Positions 17,136 to 24,632 of a DNA stretch of 33,976 nt are shown here, piece by piece (position 1 is the stretch's first letter; each line of letters opens with the position of its first letter). The position numbers and the translations under genes were made by a program. This stretch comes from Ignavibacteria bacterium RIFOXYB12_FULL_35_14. Lineage in GTDB: Bacteria; Bacteroidota; Ignavibacteria; Ignavibacteriales; Ignavibacteriaceae. The notes beneath the pieces are model-generated. The model did no database searches. It saw only the letters and a list, made by a program, of their open reading frames with translations, and was not told where the DNA came from. The stretch spans positions 1 through 33,976 of the forward strand of contig MHAR01000025.1 in NCBI GenBank assembly GCA_001803045.1. The letters are read 5' to 3'.

Positions 17136-18689
17136 TTATGCAGAATTTAGTCTATTCATGCGCCGCGTCACTAATTCATTATATGTTTTTCTAATTTCCA
17201 TTTGTATTTGCTTAGAAATTTTTAATTCCTTATAGAAATAGTCGGATACTAAATCGATCACCTGATCTTTTTGACTGTTCATTAACATGGCCTCAGCTTT
17301 TATATATAAATCCTTTACCCAGCTATAATTCCCGATCCTAATAATTGAGGATTGAAGTGATGAGGGTTCAATTTTCAAAACACCAGAGCCATATACTTTA
17401 GAGTTTGATTCCAAGGATAATTGAGATGGATACGTTAAAAAACTAAGCTGAAGACACTGAATTGATTCAGGAGAGAGTTTATCTTTAAAATAGATTCGAT
17501 GAATTGAATTTGTCGATTGATAATTTTTGTTATTCAATAATAAGTAGGGACATTTAGAAATTCTATATGGAAAAAAAGCATCGGGTATTTTACCAACTAT
17601 TACACTGTACCATGGATTTCTTCTAATCGAGTGTGCTCTTAAATGTATTTTATCTTCTCTGAAACTTCTTAGTAATCCAATATGGTTTTTGTAATTACGT
17701 TTATTGATTTTTAATAAATATTGTTCAGGGATAGTTCCGTTTAATAAAAAGCCACATACATTTCGAAATGACGTGAGTATGGGCTGAAGTGTTCTTCTAT
17801 CAAATTTTTGTTCGGTTATCTTATCACGTTTAAAAATGAAATAATCATTTGCTCCTGTGACAACGCCTATTTTTACCGATGCGATATTTCCAAATGGTTC
17901 ATAACCATGTTCATTTGTTAATTTGTCTATCAAATTATTTATCGAACAATAACTTGAGACAGTAACTCTTCTGGACAACCACGTGTATGAATCAATCTCA
18001 TTAAACTTAATTTCATTTTGGATAGTATTTGAATATCCAATTTTAATCGATTTGTTCACATTTCCATAGTTGAACAGCCATAATAGTATAATTCGTTCTT
18101 CGGCATTTAAAAAGTAATTTCTATCTAGCGCAATCAATTCAATTCTTTCAAACTTTTGTAAGAGAAATTCGCGAATAGAATGCGCATAATCAGCTTGAAG
18201 GAAGGACCATGGTAAAATTACACCCAGATTTCCACCCTCATTTAAATGTGAAGTAGATTTTAGTAAAAAATATCCCCATAAATCTGTTGATAAATTAATT
18301 TTGCAAATGTCTTTTACTTTTTTATAGTACTCGATTCTTCTAGAAACTTGGAAGAGATGATGTCTGACGAAAGGTGGATTAGACACTATGGTATCGAATT
18401 TTTGGGCTACAGGAAAAAGGAAAAAATCTTTTCTTGTAAAATTTTCATTCGGTAAGTGTGTTAGTAAGCCATCTTTTGGTAATTTGTCACAACCATGGAG
18501 TGACAAGAACTTGAGTTTAGGATATTTTCTTTTATACACTTTTTCGGCTGCGAGTAATAAGGATCCTTCACCATATGCCGGATCAAAAATTGTAAGTTTT
18601 GACCTATCAATTAATGGTTCTACAAAATAAGATGCCAAATCGCTTGGAGTATAATAAACTCCATTCTTTTTATTATTTATTGTTACCAT
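17136..18689 (-). CDS. N6-adenine DNA methyltransferase
   Basis: Gamma-type (TaqI-like) adenine DNA methyltransferase of 517 residues. Motif X is GVYYTPSDLASYFVEPL (10-26). Motif I is FDPAYGEGSLLLAA (35-48). The catalytic motif IV is SNPPFVRH (103-110). From about residue 265 a target-recognition region begins with the GNIASVKIGVVTGANDYFIF block seen in Eco57I/type IIG-like enzymes. It lacks any visible nuclease domain. Last gene of a four-gene unit; its start overlaps the preceding gene by 17 bases. Expected to methylate adenine in a specific site and mark self DNA; the site is unknown. Confidence 0.92.
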   Translation of the reverse strand: MVTINNKKNGVYYTPSDLASYFVEPLIDRSKLTIFDPAYGEGSLLLAAEKVYKRKYPKLKFLSLHGCDKLPKDGLLTHLPNENFTRKDFFLFPVAQKFDTIVSNPPFVRHHLFQVSRRIEYYKKVKDICKINLSTDLWGYFLLKSTSHLNEGGNLGVILPWSFLQADYAHSIREFLLQKFERIELIALDRNYFLNAEERIILLWLFNYGNVNKSIKIGYSNTIQNEIKFNEIDSYTWLSRRVTVSSYCSINNLIDKLTNEHGYEPFGNIASVKIGVVTGANDYFIFKRDKITEQKFDRRTLQPILTSFRNVCGFLLNGTIPEQYLLKINKRNYKNHIGLLRSFREDKIHLRAHSIRRNPWYSVIVGKIPDAFFPYRISKCPYLLLNNKNYQSTNSIHRIYFKDKLSPESIQCLQLSFLTYPSQLSLESNSKVYGSGVLKIEPSSLQSSIIRIGNYSWVKDLYIKAEAMLMNSQKDQVIDLVSDYFYKELKISKQIQMEIRKTYNELVTRRMNRLNSA

Positions 18690-19425
18690 AGCAAAAATTT
18701 CTTAAAAATAAATTTGTTGGTTTACATTCACTCGATCTTAAAATATTAAAACAATTTTCATAATGCGGTTTCATTACCATAATTTCATTTGCGTGAAGAA
18801 TACCCAACCATTTGCCATCCTTTCTAATCTTATCTGTGATTAAGCTTGAAAATTCATTGAAAATTGCATCAAGTAAAAATGCCATGGTAACCGGCATATA
18901 ATTAATTCTAGGTATATCCAGACTACTTTCAAAACGATTATCATATGCCGAACAATCTGCTCCCAATTTTAATATATAGTTGCTTAACCTACCGGGAAAT
19001 TGCATATGAAAAATTGGGCCAGGTTGATTGAGATGTTTTACGGCATAATCAAAGTGAAATCTACGAATGGGAATTATAGAATTTTTTATTTTTCTACAAA
19101 TAGTAAATTGATAACTTACTAGATGATATTCTTTTTGTAATTGCCCCCTCTTTTTGTGGTTAACTTGTGTTCCCTGTATTATAAATCCCAAAGTAAAATG
19201 TAAATTATTTTCTAAATTATAAAAGCCAGATTCGAATTTAAATGGAATTCTATAAAGTAAATTAATATCCCTAATTGTATGGAAAAAAAGATTTAATTCG
19301 GTGTGGAAACTATGAAACTCGTTATTTCCGGCAATTACTGGGTTACTTCGAAGATAGTTTATAGTATCGTATTCGAGTTTTTTTAGATCGTATGGATTTG
19401 GGTAACCGCCCTCTACTTTTAACAT
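18673..19425 (-). CDS. Unknown protein of the methyltransferase-kinase cassette
   Basis: I do not recognise this 250-residue protein. There is no signal peptide or TM segment. It is rich in aromatic residues and His. Notable motifs: FHSFHTELNLFFHTIRDINL (about 37-56), RRFHFDYAVKHLNQPGPIFH (around residues 121-140), then PRINYMPVTMAFLLDAIFNEF (around 170-190). The H-x-D-Y ... H-x-Q-F ... PRI spacing could mark a metal or nucleic-acid site. It overlaps the methyltransferase start by 17 bases and starts four bases after the receiver gene, so it is translated in step with both. An effector or substrate adaptor is plausible by context only. Confidence 0.78.
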   Translation of the reverse strand: MLKVEGGYPNPYDLKKLEYDTINYLRSNPVIAGNNEFHSFHTELNLFFHTIRDINLLYRIPFKFESGFYNLENNLHFTLGFIIQGTQVNHKKRGQLQKEYHLVSYQFTICRKIKNSIIPIRRFHFDYAVKHLNQPGPIFHMQFPGRLSNYILKLGADCSAYDNRFESSLDIPRINYMPVTMAFLLDAIFNEFSSLITDKIRKDGKWLGILHANEIMVMKPHYENCFNILRSSECKPTNLFLRNFCYGNNK

Positions 19426-19429
19426 CTCC

Positions 19430-20440
19430 CTAGTCCTTAATGATCCTTATTTCTTCAAAAAATAAAGATTTTTCAAATTTGGGATGAGGAATAGAACAAT
19501 GCTGATGCAATTGAATGGGGGTTTTAGCTTCATTATCAGTAAATCCTACAATCTCCGGATACTCTTGATTGCAATAACCGCATAAGCTAAAATCATTTTT
19601 GTTTATTTCTTGAAATACCCTAGCTGCTTCCCATGGATATATGGATTTATAGGTTGGATTTAATACAAATATTTTTGATATCAATTTACTTTTCCACCAT
19701 CGAATATCTGTTTTGTTTGAAAATACTCCATCATAAATATCTTCTTTGAATTTCAATTCAATTTTAGAAAAACTGTCAAATTTGATTCCACAATAAGTTG
19801 CTGCCCATAGCTTATCAATTAAAAAACCAGGTTTAGCCATTAAAACTTTTCTTATCCAATCAGATATTTTTTTTATAGATTCTCTAGTGATTTTACCCAT
19901 TTTTATAACATCGGGTATAATTGAAATTAACATATCGTCATCCGCTTTTGGAGAATTAAGAATTTTAAGTAATTGTCTTTCATTTTTAGGAATTCTTCTC
20001 CTGATTTTCTGATATCCTTTAACTAGAGCTGCTATTTTCAGAGTATTTTCACCAATTCTACTCCCAGAAATAATTTCATCATATACATTTTTAGCATGAG
20101 TATCAATGTTCACAATGTCAATTGCGGTAATAGATATAATTGGTAAACCTGGAAGTTTTTGTCGAAAAATTTCTGCAACCGAAGGGCCATTTATTATATC
20201 TTTATCTTTTATTTTATCTAATCGATGGTCTATAACTATTAATTGACAATTCTTTGCTTCTTTTAAGTAATCATGGAGGTCACCCAAAAAATTTTTATTT
20301 CTGAAATTTCTGAATAAATAATTTAATTTTAGTTGATATGAAAGATTTATCGCAGCTGTTTCTCTTTTATTATCGTCATCAATCCAAAATATTTTATTCT
20401 TTTTTTTCAAGGTAACTCTATTACTAATTTTGTTTTCCAT
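19430..20440 (-). CDS. Receiver-domain protein with C-terminal zinc-knuckle-like motif
   Basis: A 336-residue protein. Residues 15-120 look like a response-regulator receiver: acidic cluster D21-D22-D23 after KIFWI, phospho-acceptor candidate D71 in QLIVIDHRL, and T105 in PIISITAID. The conserved lysine is not obvious. A helical middle part (140-280) has no known output domain. The C-terminus holds C287-G-Y-C290 and H312-Q-H314-C315, a possible zinc site. The start lies 34 bases inside the end of the kinase gene, implying coupled expression and a cognate pair. No HTH is visible, so the output may be protein-protein or DNA contact through the zinc site (inference). Confidence 0.82.
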   Translation of the reverse strand: MENKISNRVTLKKKNKIFWIDDDNKRETAAINLSYQLKLNYLFRNFRNKNFLGDLHDYLKEAKNCQLIVIDHRLDKIKDKDIINGPSVAEIFRQKLPGLPIISITAIDIVNIDTHAKNVYDEIISGSRIGENTLKIAALVKGYQKIRRRIPKNERQLLKILNSPKADDDMLISIIPDVIKMGKITRESIKKISDWIRKVLMAKPGFLIDKLWAATYCGIKFDSFSKIELKFKEDIYDGVFSNKTDIRWWKSKLISKIFVLNPTYKSIYPWEAARVFQEINKNDFSLCGYCNQEYPEIVGFTDNEAKTPIQLHQHCSIPHPKFEKSLFFEEIRIIKD

Positions 20441-22638
20441 GTCTCGGTTGGCTCCTGAAAAGAAATACTTCCATTTCTTAATTGAATTATATCTTTTACA
20501 ATACTTAAACCTAAACCACTTCCGGTGCCCACAATATATTTGTCAGCGGGATTTAAATTCCTCTCTAACTTGGGATAAAGTAGATTAGAAGGATCTGCTA
20601 TAAATGGTATAAAGATTTCTTCGTACATATCTTTGCCAACGCCTATTCCAGTATCTAAAATCGTAATAACGTTCTTACCATCTACCTTACTTGCTACAAA
20701 CTTAATTCTCTTTTCTTCACCTCCAGCAATAACAGCTTTAATGGAATTTGACAAGACATTTAGAACTATAGAATATAACTCCGCCTCTAAAATATTATGA
20801 ATGATTATATTGTTTGGGACATCGTCATATGATATATCAATATCATAATCATCTATTATTATTTTAAAGGCATTTCTTGCTTTTGCGATTCTTTCTTTTA
20901 AAGAAAGATTCGTCAACGAAGCTTTTTTGCTATCGACACTAATCAGCGACGTCAAACCCAATAAATCTTCGAATCGAATCTTGGACTCATTAAGATCATT
21001 TTGCACATAAGAAATCTGGTTCTGATCACTTTTATCAAGTTTTTCCTTAATTATTTCTAAAGTATTTGTATGGTTTTCTAAAAGTCCCAATAAAGATTTA
21101 ACTTCATGAGAAAAAATTAAAAGGAGAGTGGAGGTTGATGCAATTAATCTTAGGTGCCTTAGTTCTTCTGTATTACTTTTTTCATATTGAAGAATCGCAT
21201 CTGTGGCTTTTGATAAACTCTTCTGAACAATTCTTTTTTCTTTTGAAGGAAGATAATTTACAATATTCCTAACTTCTTTTTGAATATAGTCAACCGCAGA
21301 CGTTACCACTTTTTCTTTTTCAATCTTTTCATCTAAAACACCCTCCAAATATTTCCTTGCAACATCGCTACTTTCCTTTGCTTTTTGCCTTAAATAAAAT
21401 TCTCTATATATAGTTGCCCAGTAAATACAAAATTTTACAAACAACTTTAATTGTTGAAAGGAATTCGATTCAATAAATCCTTCTCTGTTCGCTTTCATTT
21501 CAAACCCAGTAGCGTGTTCTCTTATATTAACATTTCCAACGTAGCTTCTCATTGATAACATATTTAATAACGCCCTGCTTGCATCTATACCCTTTAATGT
21601 TTGAGCAAATAAATACAGTTCCTTCTCAGGAGTAGTTCGCCGCAAGCCCCTTTCCTTATCAATGTCAAGCCAATCATCATCGCCGTAATTTCCAACTCGA
21701 AAACCCTTAAATCTAATCTGTACACCTCCCCATTCATTAAGTATTTGGCTAAGGGAACCCAATGCTAAAATTTTACTATTTCGTATCTGTTCTCTTTCAT
21801 CAACCATTATACCTATCTTTAGATAAATATCTTTCAAATGAGAGAACTTTTCTTTGGAGATAAATTTTTTTTCACCTATATCCATGGCAACAAGTTTACA
21901 AACAGCATTTCCATTTTTATTAATATAGGCAGACAATGTTCCCCAGCCGGCGTCCAATAAATGATCACGTAAGTCAACCACCTTTTCATCAAATTGTGGT
22001 GCTTCTATCATAATATTAAAACCGGGATCTATTTTATATCCCTCTCTTTTAGCCCCTCTGTTGGCTACTAAAACAGCTAATTTCCTCTTAATATAATCGT
22101 AACTTCTTCTATTCCATTCTTGTGATATATTGCTGATTATTAATTTTGTGCCTGTTTCTCCTTTTTGAGATTTCGAAAGGATACCTGGACATTTAATAGT
22201 TGTAACGTCTGTTCCGGCAGTAAATTCTTTTTCCCATGGAAAAATGACATCGGTTTTCTCTTGCATTCCTTTATTTTTTCCTTCAGTAACTAGCCTCAAA
22301 TGTAAACCCAATCTACGACATGAAAATCTACCAATGCCTTTTGAGCCCGTCCTTGGCCTACCGTATATAGGAGAAAAAGACTTTTTGATTTTATTTGTTG
22401 TAGCAATTCTCATCCAAAAGTTTCGCACTTCTTCGTGCGTCATTCCGGACCCATTATCTATTATTTGGATTTCGTTTATTGAATTTTCATCACTTATAAA
22501 CCGTATTTTCACTTCTGTAGCATCTGCATCATAAGAATTTTTAACTAATTCGACAAGCGCAAGGTGAACGGTTTCAACAAGTTTTTCACCAAGCTCACTT
22601 AAGAGCGCGCTATCGACCGTAAAATAAAGATTAGCCAT
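20407..22638 (-). CDS. Dual-GHKL protein: Hsp90/MORC-like N-terminus fused to a histidine-kinase core
   Basis: A cytoplasmic 743-residue protein with two ATP-binding Bergerat folds. First: E30-L-V-K-N34-x2-D37 (N box), D61-N-G-S-G (G1), TGSKGIGRFS at 97-106 (G2), followed by a transducer-like section to about residue 350, as in Hsp90/MutL/MORC-type ATPases. After a helical region (about 400-480) comes a kinase core: His511 in FSHEVKSLL (H box), N box LNVLSNSIKA near 627, G1 ILDTGIGV near 661, IFIPFIAD (F box) and GTGSGLGLSIVKDI near 704 (G2). No TM or sensor domain is seen. It heads the four-gene unit and overlaps the receiver gene by 34 bases. Confidence 0.9.
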   Translation of the reverse strand: MANLYFTVDSALLSELGEKLVETVHLALVELVKNSYDADATEVKIRFISDENSINEIQIIDNGSGMTHEEVRNFWMRIATTNKIKKSFSPIYGRPRTGSKGIGRFSCRRLGLHLRLVTEGKNKGMQEKTDVIFPWEKEFTAGTDVTTIKCPGILSKSQKGETGTKLIISNISQEWNRRSYDYIKRKLAVLVANRGAKREGYKIDPGFNIMIEAPQFDEKVVDLRDHLLDAGWGTLSAYINKNGNAVCKLVAMDIGEKKFISKEKFSHLKDIYLKIGIMVDEREQIRNSKILALGSLSQILNEWGGVQIRFKGFRVGNYGDDDWLDIDKERGLRRTTPEKELYLFAQTLKGIDASRALLNMLSMRSYVGNVNIREHATGFEMKANREGFIESNSFQQLKLFVKFCIYWATIYREFYLRQKAKESSDVARKYLEGVLDEKIEKEKVVTSAVDYIQKEVRNIVNYLPSKEKRIVQKSLSKATDAILQYEKSNTEELRHLRLIASTSTLLLIFSHEVKSLLGLLENHTNTLEIIKEKLDKSDQNQISYVQNDLNESKIRFEDLLGLTSLISVDSKKASLTNLSLKERIAKARNAFKIIIDDYDIDISYDDVPNNIIIHNILEAELYSIVLNVLSNSIKAVIAGGEEKRIKFVASKVDGKNVITILDTGIGVGKDMYEEIFIPFIADPSNLLYPKLERNLNPADKYIVGTGSGLGLSIVKDIIQLRNGSISFQEPTETWKTKLVIELP

Positions 22639-22665
22639 TGTATATGATTAGATAATACATTTACA

Positions 22666-22673
22666 CAAATATA
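22666..22673 (-). promoter_or_regulatory. Candidate -7 box of the four-gene cassette
   Basis: On the minus strand TATATTTG, an exact match to the Bacteroidota TAnnTTTG consensus, lies 28 bases ahead of the kinase start codon. A correctly spaced -33 TTG is not clear. Confidence 0.4.
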
Positions 22674-22711
22674 ACCAATATCATATTTAAAGAATTTCCC
22701 AACTTTAGTTT

Positions 22712-22849
22712 TTAAACAACTTTCGTTAGTCTACGTGTCTCCCCAACGCTCACTACTCCCGCACCATACCTCACCAAATTCATCCCAAAATTAACTTTGT
22801 TTCTTACTTTTCTAAACTTAGTGCGAGTATCAAGCGGTTCGTTTCCTCT
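22712..22849 (-). pseudogene. C-terminal remnant of a MOSC-domain gene
   Basis: Reading the minus strand from 22849 gives 45 sense codons to a TAA. The translation includes GNEPLDTRTKFRKVRNKVNF then GMNLVRYGAGVVSVGE. It aligns without gaps to the C-terminus of the intact MOSC protein at 24633-25436 (GSEPLETLAQFRKVGNKVMF), with about 22 of 38 residues identical. An in-frame TAG precedes it and no start is available, so it is a severed gene end. It sits between the defence-like cassette and the hydrolase gene and is likely a rearrangement scar. The divergence says it is not a fresh copy of the intact gene. Confidence 0.85.
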
Positions 22850-22885
22850 CTAGGTAGTTATGGCACGTGTTATTAGTAGCAAAAA

Positions 22886-23830
22886 TTATCTTCCTAGAAA
22901 ATCCGCAATCACTTTAAATGTTTTATCCGGTTCTTCAATAAATGGATCGTGCCCGCTTCTTTCAAACATTACAAACTCAGCCTGCGGTGCATAGGTTTTA
23001 TATTTTATTGCAAACCTTGGAATTGAAATTCTATCAAACCGTCCCTGTAAAATCAGCATTGGCATCTTCAAATCTTTCAGCTTATCTCTAAAATCAAGTT
23101 TACCAATATCGCCGCTAATCAGAAAGTCGGCATCCTTTCCCGCTATCTGGTAATAAACATCCGTATTCATTGAAAGAGAATCTCCGCGTACTTTATATGC
23201 ATTCGAAGCATCATAAAAATACAGCAGTCCGGAGGGAACAGAGTAGGCATCAACATGTTCCTGTGAGCTTGAAGTTTTTCCCTCGTCTCTCAGCTCCATA
23301 ACTTTTTGCCAGACTTCGGGATATTGATTTCTTATTTCATAATTGGAGCTGTTATCATTTTCCTGCCACATTTCACCGCTGTAAAAAGTGCTCACTAATA
23401 TTAATTTATTAACGGAGTTCGGATAATCGAGTGCATACTGCTGAGCAACCATTCCGCCGTATGAATGTCCGAGCACAGTCCACTTATCAAAACCCAAAAC
23501 TTTGCGCAGCGCTTCAATGTCTTCCACATCTCCTTTGAACGAATATTGATCGGGAGATTTTGCGCGGTCGGATTTTCCTCTGCTGTAAGCATCGAAGTAA
23601 ATTACCTTAAAATTATTAGCCAGTTCAGAAAACCACGGATGAAAATAAATATGAGAATTTCCAGGTCCGCCCGGAATTAAAAGTATTGGATCGCCTTTTC
23701 CTTCAACTTCATACCAAAGTTTTTTAGCGTTAACAGTCACGTAATCTCCCGGGGCGTGCTTAACTTCCTGTGCAGCGACTGCTGATGAGAATAATAAAAT
23801 GATAACCAGGTACTTCAATATGTTTTTCAT
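22886..23830 (-). CDS. Secreted alpha/beta hydrolase (proline iminopeptidase-like)
   Basis: A 314-residue exported alpha/beta hydrolase. A signal peptide ends near AVAAQ (20-21). The oxyanion segment LLIPGGPGNSH (50-60) resembles the HGGPG motif of proline iminopeptidases. The nucleophile elbow is GHSYGG with Ser123, and the acid and base are likely D266 (GRFDRIS) and H294 (RSGHDPFIEEP). Export argues for a periplasmic or cell-surface esterase or peptidase. Stand-alone gene with repeats upstream. Class certain, substrate unknown. Confidence 0.92.
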   Translation of the reverse strand: MKNILKYLVIILLFSSAVAAQEVKHAPGDYVTVNAKKLWYEVEGKGDPILLIPGGPGNSHIYFHPWFSELANNFKVIYFDAYSRGKSDRAKSPDQYSFKGDVEDIEALRKVLGFDKWTVLGHSYGGMVAQQYALDYPNSVNKLILVSTFYSGEMWQENDNSSNYEIRNQYPEVWQKVMELRDEGKTSSSQEHVDAYSVPSGLLYFYDASNAYKVRGDSLSMNTDVYYQIAGKDADFLISGDIGKLDFRDKLKDLKMPMLILQGRFDRISIPRFAIKYKTYAPQAEFVMFERSGHDPFIEEPDKTFKVIADFLGR

Positions 23831-23880
23831 TTGAACTCTCTTATTTATTACAGGGTAAACTTACAAAATTCTTTTTCTCA

Positions 23881-23893
23881 GTCACTCTTCGAC
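23881..23893. repeat. Truncated TGTCA...TGACA-family half repeat
   Basis: GTCACTCTTCGAC matches one hairpin arm and loop of the repeat at 13877-13947, then stops abruptly. The next bases lead into the GGCGCATAGGCGTCAAC motif at 23904. Confidence 0.6.
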
Positions 23894-23903
23894 CCTGCCA
23901 AGG

Positions 23904-23920
23904 CGCATAGGCGTCAACTT
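23904..23920 (-). repeat. GTTGACGC motif, inverted copy
   Basis: On the minus strand GTTGACGCCTATGCGCC. It matches, in opposite orientation, GTTGACGCTAATACGCC at 24243-24259, with 14 of 17 bases identical. Each copy can form a small hairpin (TTGACG / CGCC). They may be ends of a degenerate element about 355 bases long. Confidence 0.5.
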
Positions 23921-23988
23921 ACGAAATCAAAAATTGAACAACGTAACAAAGAAATCCACGGAAGATTTCAAATAATTAAATAAATATT

Positions 23989-24006
23989 GCACTCCTAAAG
24001 GAGTGC
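23989..24006. repeat. CTCC/GGAG hairpin repeat, unit 1
   Basis: GCACTCCT-AA-AGGAGTGC, perfect eight-base arms. First of four related hairpins within 165 bases. Confidence 0.7.
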
Positions 24007-24027
24007 TGTTTTCGAGGGGGTTTGTAT

Positions 24028-24058
24028 TTTCTATAAACATATAGCTCCTCTGGAGCTA
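24028..24058 (-). repeat. CTCC/GGAG hairpin repeat, unit 2
   Basis: Hairpin TAGCTCC-TCT-GGAGCTA. On the minus strand it is followed by TATGTTTATAGAAA, the same tail that follows unit 3 on the plus strand, so the unit has a defined structure and orientation. Confidence 0.75.
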
Positions 24059-24080
24059 ATATTAGATCCCTCTGAATTTC

Positions 24081-24113
24081 TTAACTCCGTTAGGAGTTAA
24101 ATGTTTGTAGAAA
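24081..24113 (+). repeat. CTCC/GGAG hairpin repeat, unit 3
   Basis: Hairpin TTAACTCC-GTTA-GGAGTTAA followed by ATGTTTGTAGAAA. Best-preserved unit, opposite in orientation to unit 2. Confidence 0.75.
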
Positions 24114-24135
24114 TGAGTAAGCCCCCATATGAAAC

Positions 24136-24170
24136 GAACTCCGTAGGAGTTCAATATAAAATATTTGTAA
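24136..24170 (+). repeat. CTCC/GGAG hairpin repeat, unit 4
   Basis: Hairpin GAACTCC-GTA-GGAGTTC followed by a partly degraded tail, AATATAAAATATTTGTAA. Confidence 0.7.
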
Positions 24171-24239
24171 GAACTAATAGCATAATAAAAACAGCAATTT
24201 ATTTATTTACAACAAATTATAACAATAATAAATAAAATT

Positions 24240-24410
24240 AGGTTGACGCTAATACGCCAAATCGCGGTAAACTAGGCTCTCCATAGGAATCCAATGGACA
24301 GTGTGACAGTAATTTATCATCATGTTACTGCCCTGAACTTCGGGGGACGACTTCTTGACAGAAGTGAACATCGGTCATGGTGCGACCCCCGAGGGATAGG
24401 TGACAACCTT
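24240..24410 (+). ncRNA. Candidate structured non-coding RNA
   Basis: Several nested pairings occur in about 170 bases with no open frame. TTGACG pairs with CGCCAA at the 5' end. TCCAT pairs with ATGGA. CAGTAA pairs with TTACTG. A long arm, CTTCGGGGG with CCCCCGAGG, encloses ACTTCT / AGAAGT. An outer AGGTTG / CAACCT pair closes the set. It is more G/C-rich than its surroundings, and a perfect terminator lies downstream at 24551 with no protein gene in between. It does not match tmRNA, RNase P, SRP RNA or a tRNA as I know them. An ORF-less HEARO/OMEGA-type RNA or 6S-like RNA are guesses only. Strand is taken from the terminator. Confidence 0.5.
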
Positions 24411-24550
24411 CCCAATATTAGCTTACCATCAATATAATGAGTACATTGACAAATAAAACGTGCCGAATTCGCCCTCCAGTGGAAGATATCTTATCAAAAG
24501 TGCATGGAGTTATATTTTCTCAATTAGTATCTTATAAAAATTAGAGAGTG

Positions 24551-24589
24551 AGAGAGAGTTTTTAAAATTAACTCTCTCTTTTTATTTTA
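24551..24589 (+). terminator. Strong rho-independent terminator, plus strand
   Basis: Perfect ten-base stem AGAGAGAGTT / AACTCTCTCT with a nine-base loop, followed by TTTTATTTT on the plus strand. No plus-strand protein gene precedes it, which supports a non-coding transcript from this block. It could also act on the convergent MOSC mRNA. Confidence 0.8.
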
Positions 24590-24632
24590 ATACGAAATTC
24601 TTTTATCCAGCATCTAGTATCCGGCATCAACT

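Larger units (their letters stand above)
23831..24632. other. 800-base non-coding block between hydrolase and MOSC genes
   Basis: Holds, from left to right, a truncated dispersed repeat (23881-23893), one arm of an inverted GTTGACGC motif, four CTCC/GGAG hairpins (23989-24152), an A/T-rich stretch, a multi-hairpin candidate RNA (24240-24410), about 140 bases with little structure and a strong plus-strand terminator. No supported protein gene. Confidence 0.7.

Noticed and set aside
23989-24170. CRISPR array
   Set aside because: Unit spacing is irregular, arms differ in sequence, orientations alternate and no cas genes are near.
24466-24491. GAATTCGCCCT and GATATC words resembling cloning-vector sequence
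   Set aside because: The match is too short and breaks on both sides; surrounding DNA is ordinary genomic spacer.
24240-24590. tmRNA or RNase P RNA
   Set aside because: No tRNA-like ends or tag frame for tmRNA; no GAGGAAAGTCC or ACAGAA core for RNase P, despite a CTCCATAGG resemblance.
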